The position numbers were made by a program, and so were the translations under genes. Shown here piece by piece: positions 42,934-51,644 of a stretch of 59,778 nucleotides of DNA. Each line of letters begins with the position of its first letter. The first letter of the stretch is position 1. The notes beneath the pieces are model-generated. The model saw nothing but the letters and a program-made list of their open reading frames with translations. It searched no databases and had not been told where the DNA came from. The DNA comes from Nitrospinota bacterium (GTDB lineage Bacteria > Nitrospinota_A > UBA7883 > JACRLM01): contig JACRLM010000079.1 in NCBI GenBank assembly GCA_016235255.1, forward strand, positions 1-59,778, read 5' to 3'.

Positions 42934-44811
42934 TCAAACCGTCTCCGGACCGTTCTTTAGCGCCCCCTTAAAACCTTCCGCGAAGCTCACCTGGTTGCGC
43001 CCGGCCAGCTTGGCGTTGTACATGGCCCTGTCGGCCATGTTTATAAGCGTGTCGGAATCGTCGCCATCCTCGGGAAATATGGCCGCTCCCAGACTTCCGC
43101 TGATCTGGAGTTTGCCCCCCTTAACTATCACCGGGCTGTTGATCTCTTCTACGATTTTTCTGGCTATGTGCTCCGCCGCGGCTGGGTTTGCAAGCTCGTC
43201 GAGCACCAGCACGAACTCGTCCCCCCCGAGGCGCGCCACCGTGTCCGAGGCTCGCACGCAGTTTTTAAGCGTCTGGGCGGTGGCCACAAGCACGCTGTCC
43301 CCCGCGTCATGGCCATGGGTGTCGTTGATGAGCTTGAATCCGTCCAGGTCCACGAGAAACACGGCCAGTCTGCCGTTGTGCCGCCTTGTCCTTTCCACGG
43401 CAAGGCCCAACGTCTCGTCGAGCAATATCCGGTTGGCAAGCCCCGTGAGCGGGTCGTGATGGGCCATTTTGCGCAATTGGTTGGCGCTTTCGGCCAGCCG
43501 CGAATTTACATCGGTCAGTTCCCTGGTGCGTTCGGCCACTTTCGCCTCCAGTTCCCGTTCCGTGCGGGTGAGGGCCTCTATCATCGCCAGGCGCGCGCTA
43601 TAGGCGTCCGCCTGGGCCAGCTCCTTTTCTTTCCTCAACGCGTTGACCCGGTCGGCCAGGGCGAAGGAAAGCAGGAGCATTTCCAGCCCAGAGCCTATGA
43701 GCATGGAGTATTTTGTGAAAAAGTTGGTTGGCAGCCAGCCAAGATTCCTGGATCCGAGCGCCGCCACGCCCACAAGGAGCATGGACCACGCCAGCAGGAA
43801 ATAGCGCGCCGCCGAGAATCCCCGCACAAGGCACACCACGCCGCTTGCCGAGGCCGCCGCGGCGAAAACGACGCCGGTGGCGGAAGTTGCGATGGCGTTT
43901 ATCTGGTATGGGGTGGCCGGGATGGTGATGAAAAGGGCGGCGAAGACCATCTGGCACGCGGCCAAAAGCTTGTCGAGGGCGGGGGCGGAACGGCGGACGC
44001 CGAGGAATTCGCGGGAGAACACCGCGCCGAAAAATCCCGCCGCGTCAAACCCGGCCACGCTGGCCACGTTGCCCCATATGGTGAAGTCCGGCCAGAGATA
44101 TTCGTATCCCAGACCGTTCCAGGACATCTGCCCCACAGCCATGGAGCCTACGAAAAGGATGTAGTAAAGGTAGCTTCTGTCCAGCAACGATATGTATAGA
44201 AGCAGGTTGTACGCGAACAGGGCGGTGAGCGCGCCGAAGTAGAACAGCAGGGCCATATAGGCGCCCCGGCTGGCGTGATGGAAAAGGTCCGCCGGCCAAA
44301 GCAGCGTCCCCACCGTCAGGCTCCCCTGCGATTCCACCCTGATGAAGACGTCCACCCGGTTTTCCGGAGCCAGGCGCAGCGGGAACACGAAGTTGCGGTG
44401 GGGGTAGGGCCTTTGGGCGAAGGGGACAGTGTCGCCGGTGGCGTGGCTTTTGATCACCTTGCCGCTTGACGGATCGACGAAAAATACCTCCACCTTGTCG
44501 AGCGTGGGGAACGGGATCTCCAGCATCCAGTCCGGCGACCCCCCGGGGACACCCTTGAGGCTGGCGTGCAGCCAGAAAGCCGATTTTGAATAGCCGAAAT
44601 TCGGCTCGCTTTCGCCGATGGGGGCAAACTTGCCGGCCCGGGCCTGCCCGATGGCGCCATCGAGGGTCAATCGGCGCGTGGTGTCTTCCAGCCAGGAAAA
44701 TACCGGAGCCTCCGGGGCCTGTTTCTGTGCCCGGCCGGCTCCGGGGAAGAGAAGGACACCGGCCATGAACGCCGTCGCGAAAACTTTTGTCATTAGCTTG
44801 ATGTTTTTCAT
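42934..44811 (-). CDS. 7TM-sensor diguanylate cyclase (7TMR-DISM-GGDEF)
   Basis: From ATG 44811 (GGGGG 6 bases before) the product is 625 residues: signal peptide (about 1-28), a beta-rich periplasmic 7TMR-DISMED2-type domain (FWLHASLKG...FPLRLAPENRVDVFIRVES in short pieces), seven membrane helices (about 185-385), a coiled coil, and a GGDEF domain. The active site is RLGGDEFVLVL, and RASD five residues before it is the c-di-GMP inhibitory site. It makes c-di-GMP in response to an extracytoplasmic ligand, often a carbohydrate. No partner gene is fused. Confidence 0.94.
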   Translation of the reverse strand: MKNIKLMTKVFATAFMAGVLLFPGAGRAQKQAPEAPVFSWLEDTTRRLTLDGAIGQARAGKFAPIGESEPNFGYSKSAFWLHASLKGVPGGSPDWMLEIPFPTLDKVEVFFVDPSSGKVIKSHATGDTVPFAQRPYPHRNFVFPLRLAPENRVDVFIRVESQGSLTVGTLLWPADLFHHASRGAYMALLFYFGALTALFAYNLLLYISLLDRSYLYYILFVGSMAVGQMSWNGLGYEYLWPDFTIWGNVASVAGFDAAGFFGAVFSREFLGVRRSAPALDKLLAACQMVFAALFITIPATPYQINAIATSATGVVFAAAASASGVVCLVRGFSAARYFLLAWSMLLVGVAALGSRNLGWLPTNFFTKYSMLIGSGLEMLLLSFALADRVNALRKEKELAQADAYSARLAMIEALTRTERELEAKVAERTRELTDVNSRLAESANQLRKMAHHDPLTGLANRILLDETLGLAVERTRRHNGRLAVFLVDLDGFKLINDTHGHDAGDSVLVATAQTLKNCVRASDTVARLGGDEFVLVLDELANPAAAEHIARKIVEEINSPVIVKGGKLQISGSLGAAIFPEDGDDSDTLINMADRAMYNAKLAGRNQVSFAEGFKGALKNGPETV

Positions 44812-44886
44812 ATTTTGCCCCCGCCACCGCAATGGAGGGACACCCTGTAATTTAACGTAAAACCGCCGGCGTGGCGTGATTTTCCA

Positions 44887-45249
44887 TCACCGCCGCATCT
44901 TGTCCATCAGTTCCTGCTTGCGCAGCATATACAGGGTGCGGTCTTTTCTGAAAAGTTCAATGGCCTCGTTGAACACCTCCTCCTGGGCGGGATTCATGAA
45001 AAGGTGGTGTGGATACCCAAGCTCGATGAGGGCTATCGCCTTGTCCAGGAACACCTGGCAATGGGGGCAGATGGAGCCGCAACAGTATTCCACTTCTTCC
45101 GCCGGCAGGCCTGTGAACTTTGCGACAGAGGCGGTCATGCTTTCCCCGGCGTCGTGCCCGTGGGCGCTTTTCTCCCGTTCATGTTTCTCGTGGCGGAGCT
45201 TTTCAGCCGCCTTGGCCTGGTCGCGCATCTTGCCGAAAAGGTCGCCCAT
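44887..45249 (-). CDS. Small Cys/His-rich protein of unknown function
   Basis: The 120-residue protein has no recognised family. The N-terminal half is a charged coiled-coil-like helix (AAEKLRHEKHEREKSAHGH) with a His-rich HGHD; the centre has CCGSICPHC (about residues 56-64), a probable metal- or cluster-binding site resembling thioredoxin-like CPxC; the tail is helical. No signal peptide is present. It lies 26 bases upstream-to-downstream of the chemoreceptor gene on the same strand and may be co-transcribed with it. Confidence 0.75.
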   Translation of the reverse strand: MGDLFGKMRDQAKAAEKLRHEKHEREKSAHGHDAGESMTASVAKFTGLPAEEVEYCCGSICPHCQVFLDKAIALIELGYPHHLFMNPAQEEVFNEAIELFRKDRTLYMLRKQELMDKMRR

Positions 45250-45275
45250 AGACGAGCTCCTTTCCTGAGTGTTTG

Positions 45276-46979
45276 TTATTTATGGGGCGGAAGGCTTTTG
45301 ACTCCGATCCTCTCGCCGTTTTTCAGCCTGAAACGGGACAGCATCTTGCGCAGGTCCGCCACTTCGGAGGCCAGGCTTTGCGCCTCGTTGGTTGTCTCCG
45401 TGGCGATGGCGGCGTTTTTCTGGGTCACTTTGTCTATATTGGATATCCCTTCGTTGGCCGAGGAAATGCCTTTTGCCTGTTCCCGCGACGCGTCGGCGAT
45501 ATGTTCCACAAGGTCTGTCACTTTCGTCACGGCTTCCACGATCTCGTTTAGCGCTCCGGCCGTCCGCGAGGCTATCTCAGAGCCGCTCCGGGAGCTTTCC
45601 ACGGATCCTTCGATCAGTTCCTCCGTCTCCTTGGCCGCCTTGGCGCTTCTGGCGGCCAGGTTTCGCACCTCTTCGGCCACCACGGCGAAACCCTTGCCGT
45701 GCTTGCCGGCCCGGGCCGCCTCCACCGCCGCGTTCAAGGCCAGCAGGTTGGTCTGGAACGCTATCTCGTCTATCACCTTTATTATCCTGGAAATATTCTG
45801 GCCGGATATCACTATCCTGTCCATCGCCGCCACCATTTCGTTCATCTGCGTATTCCCCTTGGTGGCCGCCTCCCGGGCGCGCGACATCAGGCTGTTGGCC
45901 TGCCCGGCGTTGTTTGCGGTGAGGTTTATCTGGGAATACATTTGCTCCATGGTGCTAGAAAGGGCCTCCAGCGATCCCGCCTGCTCGTTGGCCCCCTCCG
46001 CCAGCGATTCGCTGGAGGTGAGCACCTCCACCGACGAAAGCGCGATCTTTTGGCCTGTCTGGTTTATCTGCGTGATCAGCGCGTTGAGGTTGTCGTTTGT
46101 CTTGGCCAACCCGTCGCGGATCACCCCTTCGGCCTCAAAGGTGAAGTCGCCAGCGGCCAGCCTGTCGAACGCGGCCACAACCTCGTGCTGGAGGGTTTCG
46201 GCGAAATGGTCCATCGCGTCGGCCACCTGGCCGATCTCGTCATGCCTGTCCATGTGAAGCCGTTCGCGCAGGTTGCCTTTTTCCAGCTGGCGGATCATGT
46301 TGATCAGCCGGCTGATGGGGGCCACCACGATTTTGGACAGGATGAACAGCACCAGCGAAAGGAGTATCGCCAGCTCCAGCAGGTGGGAGAGGGATATCTT
46401 GATTGTGTCGGACTGTATTTCCTTTTCCATCTCCTCAAGGGAGATGAGCATGCTGATCGCCCCGTTCACGTCGCCTGCTTTCCCCTCGTGGCAGTTAAGG
46501 CAGTTGACCCCGCCCCGGTTTTCCGACACCAGGAATGGCACCACCGCCCGCAGTTTCTTTATCCCCCCGCGTTCCACGATCAGGAATTCCGGTTCGCCGG
46601 TCTTGAGCACCTTGCGGTCCACCTCGTCCACCGGAAGCTCCCCCGGCAGCCCTTCGCCGAACTGTTCGACCACGGTGGAACTGCGGAACACCCGGATTTC
46701 GTCCAGCCCTGTGGTGGTCTTTTTGATAAGGTCTATGAAAAGCCCCCTGTCGGCGATGGCGCCTTGCTCCATCATGGCGTTAAGGGAGCTTAGGACGGTC
46801 TCCGCCACGGCCTTGGCGTTGCTTTCAGCTTCCTTGATGGCCTGGTCTTTCTGGCGGGAGACAGAGGAAACAATGTTGAAAAGGGACGAGGCGGCGAAAA
46901 CGACCGTGAGCAGGACGGCAAGTTTGACGGAGAGTGTCTTGTTTTTCAGAAAATCAAGGTTTTCCAGCCAGTTTTTCAT
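45276..46979 (-). CDS. Heme-c chemoreceptor (CxxCH sensor MCP)
   Basis: From ATG 46979 the product is 567 residues: membrane helix (about 19-40), a periplasmic sensor with CLNCH (Cys160, Cys163, His164), second helix (about 198-220), HAMP, and a signalling domain with the block [21 protein letters not shown]. The CxxCH motif would hold covalent heme c in the periplasm. The stretch [15 protein letters not shown] before it matches IRVFRGKPVIHQFGE in the GGDEF-EAL protein at 51645, so they share the sensor domain. It lies upstream of the Cys/His-rich small gene. Likely a redox or gas sensor for taxis. Confidence 0.93.
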   Translation of the reverse strand: MKNWLENLDFLKNKTLSVKLAVLLTVVFAASSLFNIVSSVSRQKDQAIKEAESNAKAVAETVLSSLNAMMEQGAIADRGLFIDLIKKTTTGLDEIRVFRSSTVVEQFGEGLPGELPVDEVDRKVLKTGEPEFLIVERGGIKKLRAVVPFLVSENRGGVNCLNCHEGKAGDVNGAISMLISLEEMEKEIQSDTIKISLSHLLELAILLSLVLFILSKIVVAPISRLINMIRQLEKGNLRERLHMDRHDEIGQVADAMDHFAETLQHEVVAAFDRLAAGDFTFEAEGVIRDGLAKTNDNLNALITQINQTGQKIALSSVEVLTSSESLAEGANEQAGSLEALSSTMEQMYSQINLTANNAGQANSLMSRAREAATKGNTQMNEMVAAMDRIVISGQNISRIIKVIDEIAFQTNLLALNAAVEAARAGKHGKGFAVVAEEVRNLAARSAKAAKETEELIEGSVESSRSGSEIASRTAGALNEIVEAVTKVTDLVEHIADASREQAKGISSANEGISNIDKVTQKNAAIATETTNEAQSLASEVADLRKMLSRFRLKNGERIGVKSLPPHK

Positions 46980-47226
46980 CCACCCAATCCGAATCCGGCC
47001 CAGAGGCCAATTCAATCGCCGCCGCCATGGCATTCATGCGGCGCTACACACCCCTATATATGACCAGCCTTTGTAAATATTGTTTACCCAAAAAAGGCGA
47101 GACTGGCCCCATATTATGTCTCATATCCGTGGTTTATGGTAGAAATTTCTTCAAGGTTTGTTTTTTTCGTGTGGGAGCGCGGGCGGTCGCCCAGCCGTTC
47201 AAAACAAATTCTTTTACCAACCGGAT

Positions 47227-47745
47227 TTACTTTGTCTCTTTCTCCCTTTTGAACCCAATCTTGTTGCGGGCTGGAACGGCAGGATTCATCAACCGCCGGA
47301 TTGCGTCGAACACAACCTTGAACTGGGCGTCGTATTTATTTTCAAGGTCGTTAAGCTTGCGGGCCAATTTTGCGTTTGATGCAAGCAACTGACGCAGCCT
47401 GACGAACGTTTTCACGATCTGTATGCTGGTTTGCACCGCCAAAGGACTGTTTATAACTGTGGCAAGCATTACCGCGCCATATTCTGTGAATGCATAAGGC
47501 AGATTCGGAGAAAACTTGAGCCGCATTAGGTGGTCGCAATTTGCGACCACCTCCGCCTTCTCGTGTTCCGTCAGTTGAAACATGAATTCTTCAGGAAAAC
47601 GCTCCCTGTTACGCTTCACCTGTTCATTCAATCGCCGGGTGGTGACGCCATAAAGCGCCGCCAGATCGGTGTCCAGCATGACCTTTTCGCCACGCATGAG
47701 CAGGATTTTCTTTTCGATCACTTCAGTGGGGACAAGAGCCTTCAT
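47227..47745 (-). CDS. ORF6N-domain protein (KilA-N-like)
   Basis: The 172-residue protein (ATG 47745, GGAG 5 bases before) has the ORF6N DNA-binding domain: KILLMRGEKVMLDTDLAALYGVTTRRLNEQVKRN, then FPEEFMFQLT and YAFTEYGAVMLATVI. These domains are found in phage antirepressors and in chromosomal genes of phage origin. The C-terminus is a coiled coil. No phage genes are adjacent, so it is a solitary remnant or domesticated regulator. Confidence 0.88.
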   Translation of the reverse strand: MKALVPTEVIEKKILLMRGEKVMLDTDLAALYGVTTRRLNEQVKRNRERFPEEFMFQLTEHEKAEVVANCDHLMRLKFSPNLPYAFTEYGAVMLATVINSPLAVQTSIQIVKTFVRLRQLLASNAKLARKLNDLENKYDAQFKVVFDAIRRLMNPAVPARNKIGFKREKETK

Positions 47746-47940
47746 TTTTTCTCCATCCATGAGGATCAAAATTATGGCGATATTAACATATTGGATCCGG
47801 CGCAGTGTTCTTCAATCCGTCTTATTTGCGGCGCCGTCATCTTGCCTGCAACTGGAACCGTTTCATCCCGGAAAGGGAGAAGAAAGTAACTGAATCTTTA
47901 AGGCAAAAAGCGCCCTTGAGTTATCGCGCCCTCGTAATAT

Positions 47941-48681
47941 TCAACCCCTTCCTGTCACCGCCAGGCGTATCTTGCGCAGCATCCCTTCGAGGGTCTTAAG
48001 CTCCTGGCTGTCCGGTTCGCCACGTCTGATTATGTCCATGATCTTGCGCGATGAGCCGTCCACCGCTCCGGGATTTGCAAAGCCTGTCATCTCGAGCATG
48101 GCGGCGAGCCTTTTGTGGAACCCCTCCTTTTCCCCCAGCGTGGGATAAAGGCGCTCTCCTTTTTTTTCAGGGCGCGGCGCGCCATGGGGTTCGTCCCGCA
48201 AGAACTCGTACAGCGTCACCGCCACCGACTGCGCCAGGTTGAGCGACGGATATCCGGGATCGGACGGGATGGTGATGAACGCATCGCACATCCCGGCGTC
48301 TTCGTTGGACAGGCCGAATTTCTCCGAGCCGAACACAAGCCCGATGTCCCCCTCTTTCAAATGGGCGTCCCGCGCCGCCTCCATAAGCCCCAGGGAAGGC
48401 TTTTTAAGCCTGCGCGGGCGCCTTGTGGCGGCGTACGAGAATGACAAAGGTTCCAGCGCCTCTTCCAATGTGGAGAGCACTTGGGCCCGTTCGATGACCT
48501 CTTCGGATCCCGGAGCCATTTTTACGGCCTCCAGATGGGCCCGCGCGGTGGGATTGACAAGGGTAAGACGGGCAAGCCCGAAATTTTTCATCACCCGGGC
48601 CGCGGCGCCGATATTCCCCGCATGGCGTGTGTTCGCCAGGATCACGCAAAGCCGGCCGCGGTAAGGGGGGGATTTGGCCAA
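47941..48681 (-). CDS. trmJ: tRNA (Cm32/Um32) methyltransferase TrmJ
   Basis: The 246-residue SPOUT methyltransferase is of the TrmJ/LasT branch. Motif 1 is LANTRHAGNIGAAARVMKNFG in overlap with the AdoMet knot; motif 2 is FGSEKFGLSNED; motif 3 is SLNLAQSVAVTLYE. TrmJ methylates the ribose at position 32 of several tRNAs. It starts 1 base from the end of the cyclase-FHA gene and is on the same strand, so the two are probably co-transcribed. Confidence 0.9.
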   Translation of the reverse strand: MAKSPPYRGRLCVILANTRHAGNIGAAARVMKNFGLARLTLVNPTARAHLEAVKMAPGSEEVIERAQVLSTLEEALEPLSFSYAATRRPRRLKKPSLGLMEAARDAHLKEGDIGLVFGSEKFGLSNEDAGMCDAFITIPSDPGYPSLNLAQSVAVTLYEFLRDEPHGAPRPEKKGERLYPTLGEKEGFHKRLAAMLEMTGFANPGAVDGSSRKIMDIIRRGEPDSQELKTLEGMLRKIRLAVTGRG

Positions 48682-48682
48682 T

Positions 48683-50134
48683 TCAGCTTTTCTTGGAAAG
48701 GAACGAGAACACCTTGCGGACGATGCTTGCTTCCCCCACCTCCTTTTTCACGGTGCTCATGGGGTCTATCAGCCCAAGAAGGAAGGAGCCGATGATGATT
48801 TCGTCCCCGGGGGAGGCTTCCACCTTGTCCACCTTTTTGCCGTTCACAAGCGTGCCGTTGTTGCTCCCCAGGTCCTCGATGACAAGCTTGCCCGACGACA
48901 CATGGATTTTCGCATGCTTGCGGGAGACCAGCGGATTGTCCAGCCGCACGTCCGCCTCCTGGGTCCTTCCTATAATGACCGGAGACTGCGTCACCTCGTA
49001 TCTCGCGGTCTCCTGCCCGGCCTCGGTGACGGTGAGAAAAAGGGTTTGCCCGGCCATGAACGCCATGGTCCTCTCCCCATCCGCGAAGGGGTCCGCCGCT
49101 TTGGGAGGAGGCGCGGGCTTATGGCGCGAGAACACAAGCTTCACGGTGCCTATCATGAATTCGTCGCCATCGTTCATTTCGCTTTTCGCCACCCTGGCTC
49201 CGGAGCGCAGTGTGCCCACGTGGCTGCCCATGTCCTCCATGAAATAGCGGCCGTTCACAAACACAATCTGTGCGTGGCGGCGGGAGACATAGCCTTCGTT
49301 CAGGCGGATGTCCGCCTGGGCCGACCGGCCGATCACCAGCGGAGAGGTGAGCAGGTCATACACCACCGGCGGCTTGCCGGCCTCTTCCACAGTAAGCTTG
49401 GCCTGCCCGGCCGCTTCCATCTTCACGGTGCCGGTGGTGGGGGCATGGCCTTCCCATTCGACAGGGATGTCCCCCGTCACCTTTCCGTTTGTGTATTCGT
49501 GCCCGGCGGCTTGCGGCTCTTCGCCTCCCCAAAGGATCCTGAACACTTTTTGCGGGCCGAGCTTCCCTTTTATGTTCGTCTCCTGGGAAAAGACTATCGA
49601 AAACTCCGGCGTGTCCTTTACGAACTGGTATGTCTCCTCCGATATCAATATCTGCCTGGGTTTGGCCAATGATTCGAAGCGCTGGGCGGTGTTCACAACG
49701 TCGCCGTACACGTCGTTTTTCTCCACGATCCCCCTGCCGGTGTTAAGGCCGCACCGGATAAGAAGCTCCGGATGTTTTTTCGCCTGGTTGAATTCGGCGA
49801 AGCCAAGCTGGATGCCGATTGCGGCGCGCACGGCTCCCGAAGGGTCCATGAAGTATGAAAGGGTTCCGTCCCCCATGGTCTTGACCAATGTGCCGCCGTT
49901 GGCGGAGACGATGGGGAAAATGATGTCGTAATGATTTTTAAGAAGCGAACGCATCTCAAGGTCGCCGAGCGCCTCGCTCATCCGCGTAGAGCCGGTCAGG
50001 TCGGTGAAAAGCACGGTGATGTCCCTTGTGAACTTGCGCTGGATGAGGGATTCGAGCTTTTCCTTTTCTTTAAGGAGCGCCCCCAGGTCCACCTCGATGG
50101 ACTTGTCCTCGCCCCCTTTTTTATCTTCGGCCAT
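48683..50134 (-). CDS. Class III nucleotide cyclase with two FHA domains
   Basis: The 483-residue soluble protein has an N-terminal class III cyclase domain (about 36-190). Metal-binding Asp45 (FTDLTGST) and Asp89 (TMGDGTL), and the RCGLNTG/GDVVNTAQR segments, are conserved. Two FHA domains follow: FHA1 about 255-335 with IGRSAQADIRLNEGYVSRRH but a degenerate GSHVGT, and FHA2 about 385-462 with a canonical LGSNNGT. FHA domains bind phospho-threonine, so it should link phosphorylation to cyclic-nucleotide output. No Ser/Thr kinase is in the window. Confidence 0.92.
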   Translation of the reverse strand: MAEDKKGGEDKSIEVDLGALLKEKEKLESLIQRKFTRDITVLFTDLTGSTRMSEALGDLEMRSLLKNHYDIIFPIVSANGGTLVKTMGDGTLSYFMDPSGAVRAAIGIQLGFAEFNQAKKHPELLIRCGLNTGRGIVEKNDVYGDVVNTAQRFESLAKPRQILISEETYQFVKDTPEFSIVFSQETNIKGKLGPQKVFRILWGGEEPQAAGHEYTNGKVTGDIPVEWEGHAPTTGTVKMEAAGQAKLTVEEAGKPPVVYDLLTSPLVIGRSAQADIRLNEGYVSRRHAQIVFVNGRYFMEDMGSHVGTLRSGARVAKSEMNDGDEFMIGTVKLVFSRHKPAPPPKAADPFADGERTMAFMAGQTLFLTVTEAGQETARYEVTQSPVIIGRTQEADVRLDNPLVSRKHAKIHVSSGKLVIEDLGSNNGTLVNGKKVDKVEASPGDEIIIGSFLLGLIDPMSTVKKEVGEASIVRKVFSFLSKKS

Positions 50135-50204
50135 TAAAGCTTTCTTCGCCGCTATATGTTAAATTGGTTTCATTTTAAGCCTTGCCCGTCAATAGTTTAC
50201 TAGC

Positions 50205-51449
50205 TTGGTGATGCAGATACAAGACAAGACGTCGCATCAGAACGCCGCGCCGCGGGGGGTGTTCGCATGGGCCCTTTACGACTTTGCGAACACGGTGTTC
50301 TCCATGAACATCATCTCCCGCTATTTCCCCCTATGGGTGACACAGGGACATTCGGCGCCGGACATTTATTTTTCCGCCACTCTTTCAATCTCCATGTTGT
50401 TAGTGGCGGTCACCTCTCCGGCGTTGGGCGCCATGTCCGACACCACGGGGCGCAGGCTCGGGCCTCTTATGTGGCTCACCGGGGCCTGCGCCGCCGCCAC
50501 GGCGTTGATAGGGCCGGTTGATTCGCTTTTGACGGGGCTGATTCTCTTTGCGGCGGCCAATTTTTGCTACCAGTCGGCCATGACGTTCTATTACGGCCTG
50601 CTGCCGTCGGTATCCGAGGGGAGTTCGGCTTCCAGGGTGGCCGGTTACGGCGTATCTTTGGGATATCTTGGGGCCATAGCGGCGTTGGCCATGGCCATGC
50701 CGGTGGAGAGTGTTTTCGGGAACGGCGCAGTGTACCCGGCCACCGCGCTTATGTACCTGGCGTTCTCCATCCCGATGTTCAGGCTTTTACGCGATCCGGC
50801 TCCGGTGGCAGGCGCCAGGGTGGACATAATCGGGGCTTTCAGGACCTTGGCGCGCACCTTCGCCGGAGCCAGGCGCAACAGGAGCGTATTCATTTTCCTT
50901 GGGGCCAACTTCCTGATACTCGACGCTGTGCACACGGTGATAGCCTTCATGGCGATCTACGCCTCGTCGGTGGTGGGGTTTGAAAGCGGGGAACTCAACA
51001 TTTTCCTGATGACATCAACGGTCGGCGCGGCGGGGGGGTCTTTGCTGTGGGGATGGGCGGCCCACAGATGGAGCCCGTTGCGCACGTTCGGATGGGTGTG
51101 CGGGATGTGGCTTTTCACCATGCTTTTAGCGTCGGTGTCGGTGAACAAGGACATGTTCTGGATGGTGGGGCCGCTGGCCGGGGCGGCGCTGGGGGGTGTG
51201 TGGGTGGCGGGTCGGTCGGCGCTGGCCCAGATGGCGCCAGCGGACCGCATAGGGGAATATTTCGGGCTGTACAACATGGCCGGCAAGGCGGCGGCGATAG
51301 TGGGCCCCATGACCTGGGGGGCGGTGGTCTATATTTTTTCCCCGCTTGGCGGCACAATCCCCCACAGGATGGCGATACTTTCACTGGCCGTTTTTATCGC
51401 CGCCGGATGGAGGGCGCTGCGCCATATCGAATACGCCGGGGCAAAGTGA
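50205..51449 (+). CDS. MFS transporter, UMF1/Atg22-like
   Basis: The 414-residue membrane protein has about twelve helices and the UMF1-family signature WALYDFANTVFSMNI near the N-terminus, with SDTTGRRLGPL in the first cytoplasmic loop. The relatives include fungal Atg22 (vacuolar amino-acid export); bacterial roles are mostly untested. Possible starts are TTG 50205, GTG 50208 and ATG 50211, none with a strong ribosome-binding site. It is divergent from the cyclase-FHA gene, 70 bases apart. Confidence 0.88.
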   Translation: MVMQIQDKTSHQNAAPRGVFAWALYDFANTVFSMNIISRYFPLWVTQGHSAPDIYFSATLSISMLLVAVTSPALGAMSDTTGRRLGPLMWLTGACAAATALIGPVDSLLTGLILFAAANFCYQSAMTFYYGLLPSVSEGSSASRVAGYGVSLGYLGAIAALAMAMPVESVFGNGAVYPATALMYLAFSIPMFRLLRDPAPVAGARVDIIGAFRTLARTFAGARRNRSVFIFLGANFLILDAVHTVIAFMAIYASSVVGFESGELNIFLMTSTVGAAGGSLLWGWAAHRWSPLRTFGWVCGMWLFTMLLASVSVNKDMFWMVGPLAGAALGGVWVAGRSALAQMAPADRIGEYFGLYNMAGKAAAIVGPMTWGAVVYIFSPLGGTIPHRMAILSLAVFIAAGWRALRHIEYAGAK

Positions 51450-51644
51450 ATTTTTACAAACTAAACTCTTGAAATTTGCGGCGGAAAGCTTTATAAAGTT
51501 ACGAGCCGCATGGAATTAATTGTCACGCCAGTGGGTATAAGGGCGTGAAAAATTGCCGGACAGGCTAAAGGGGGATTAGCTTTCGCGCGTGGCTTTCGCA
51601 CGCCCGTAGATTCAAGCCGTCATGCAATTGATTAAGCAGGGATT
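51450..51644 (+). promoter_or_regulatory. Structured leader ahead of the GGDEF-EAL gene
   Basis: This 195-base stretch holds TCACGCC/GGGCGTGA (about 51523-51548) and AGGCTAA/TTAGCTT (about 51563-51583) hairpins plus a GC-rich inverted GCGTG/CACGC further on. No c-di-GMP riboswitch signature was recognised. It is a possible regulated 5' leader; function is not shown. Confidence 0.3.

Noticed and set aside
51450..51644. c-di-GMP riboswitch upstream of the GGDEF-EAL gene
   Set aside because: The leader has hairpins but none of the conserved GEMM-I or GEMM-II core bases could be matched.
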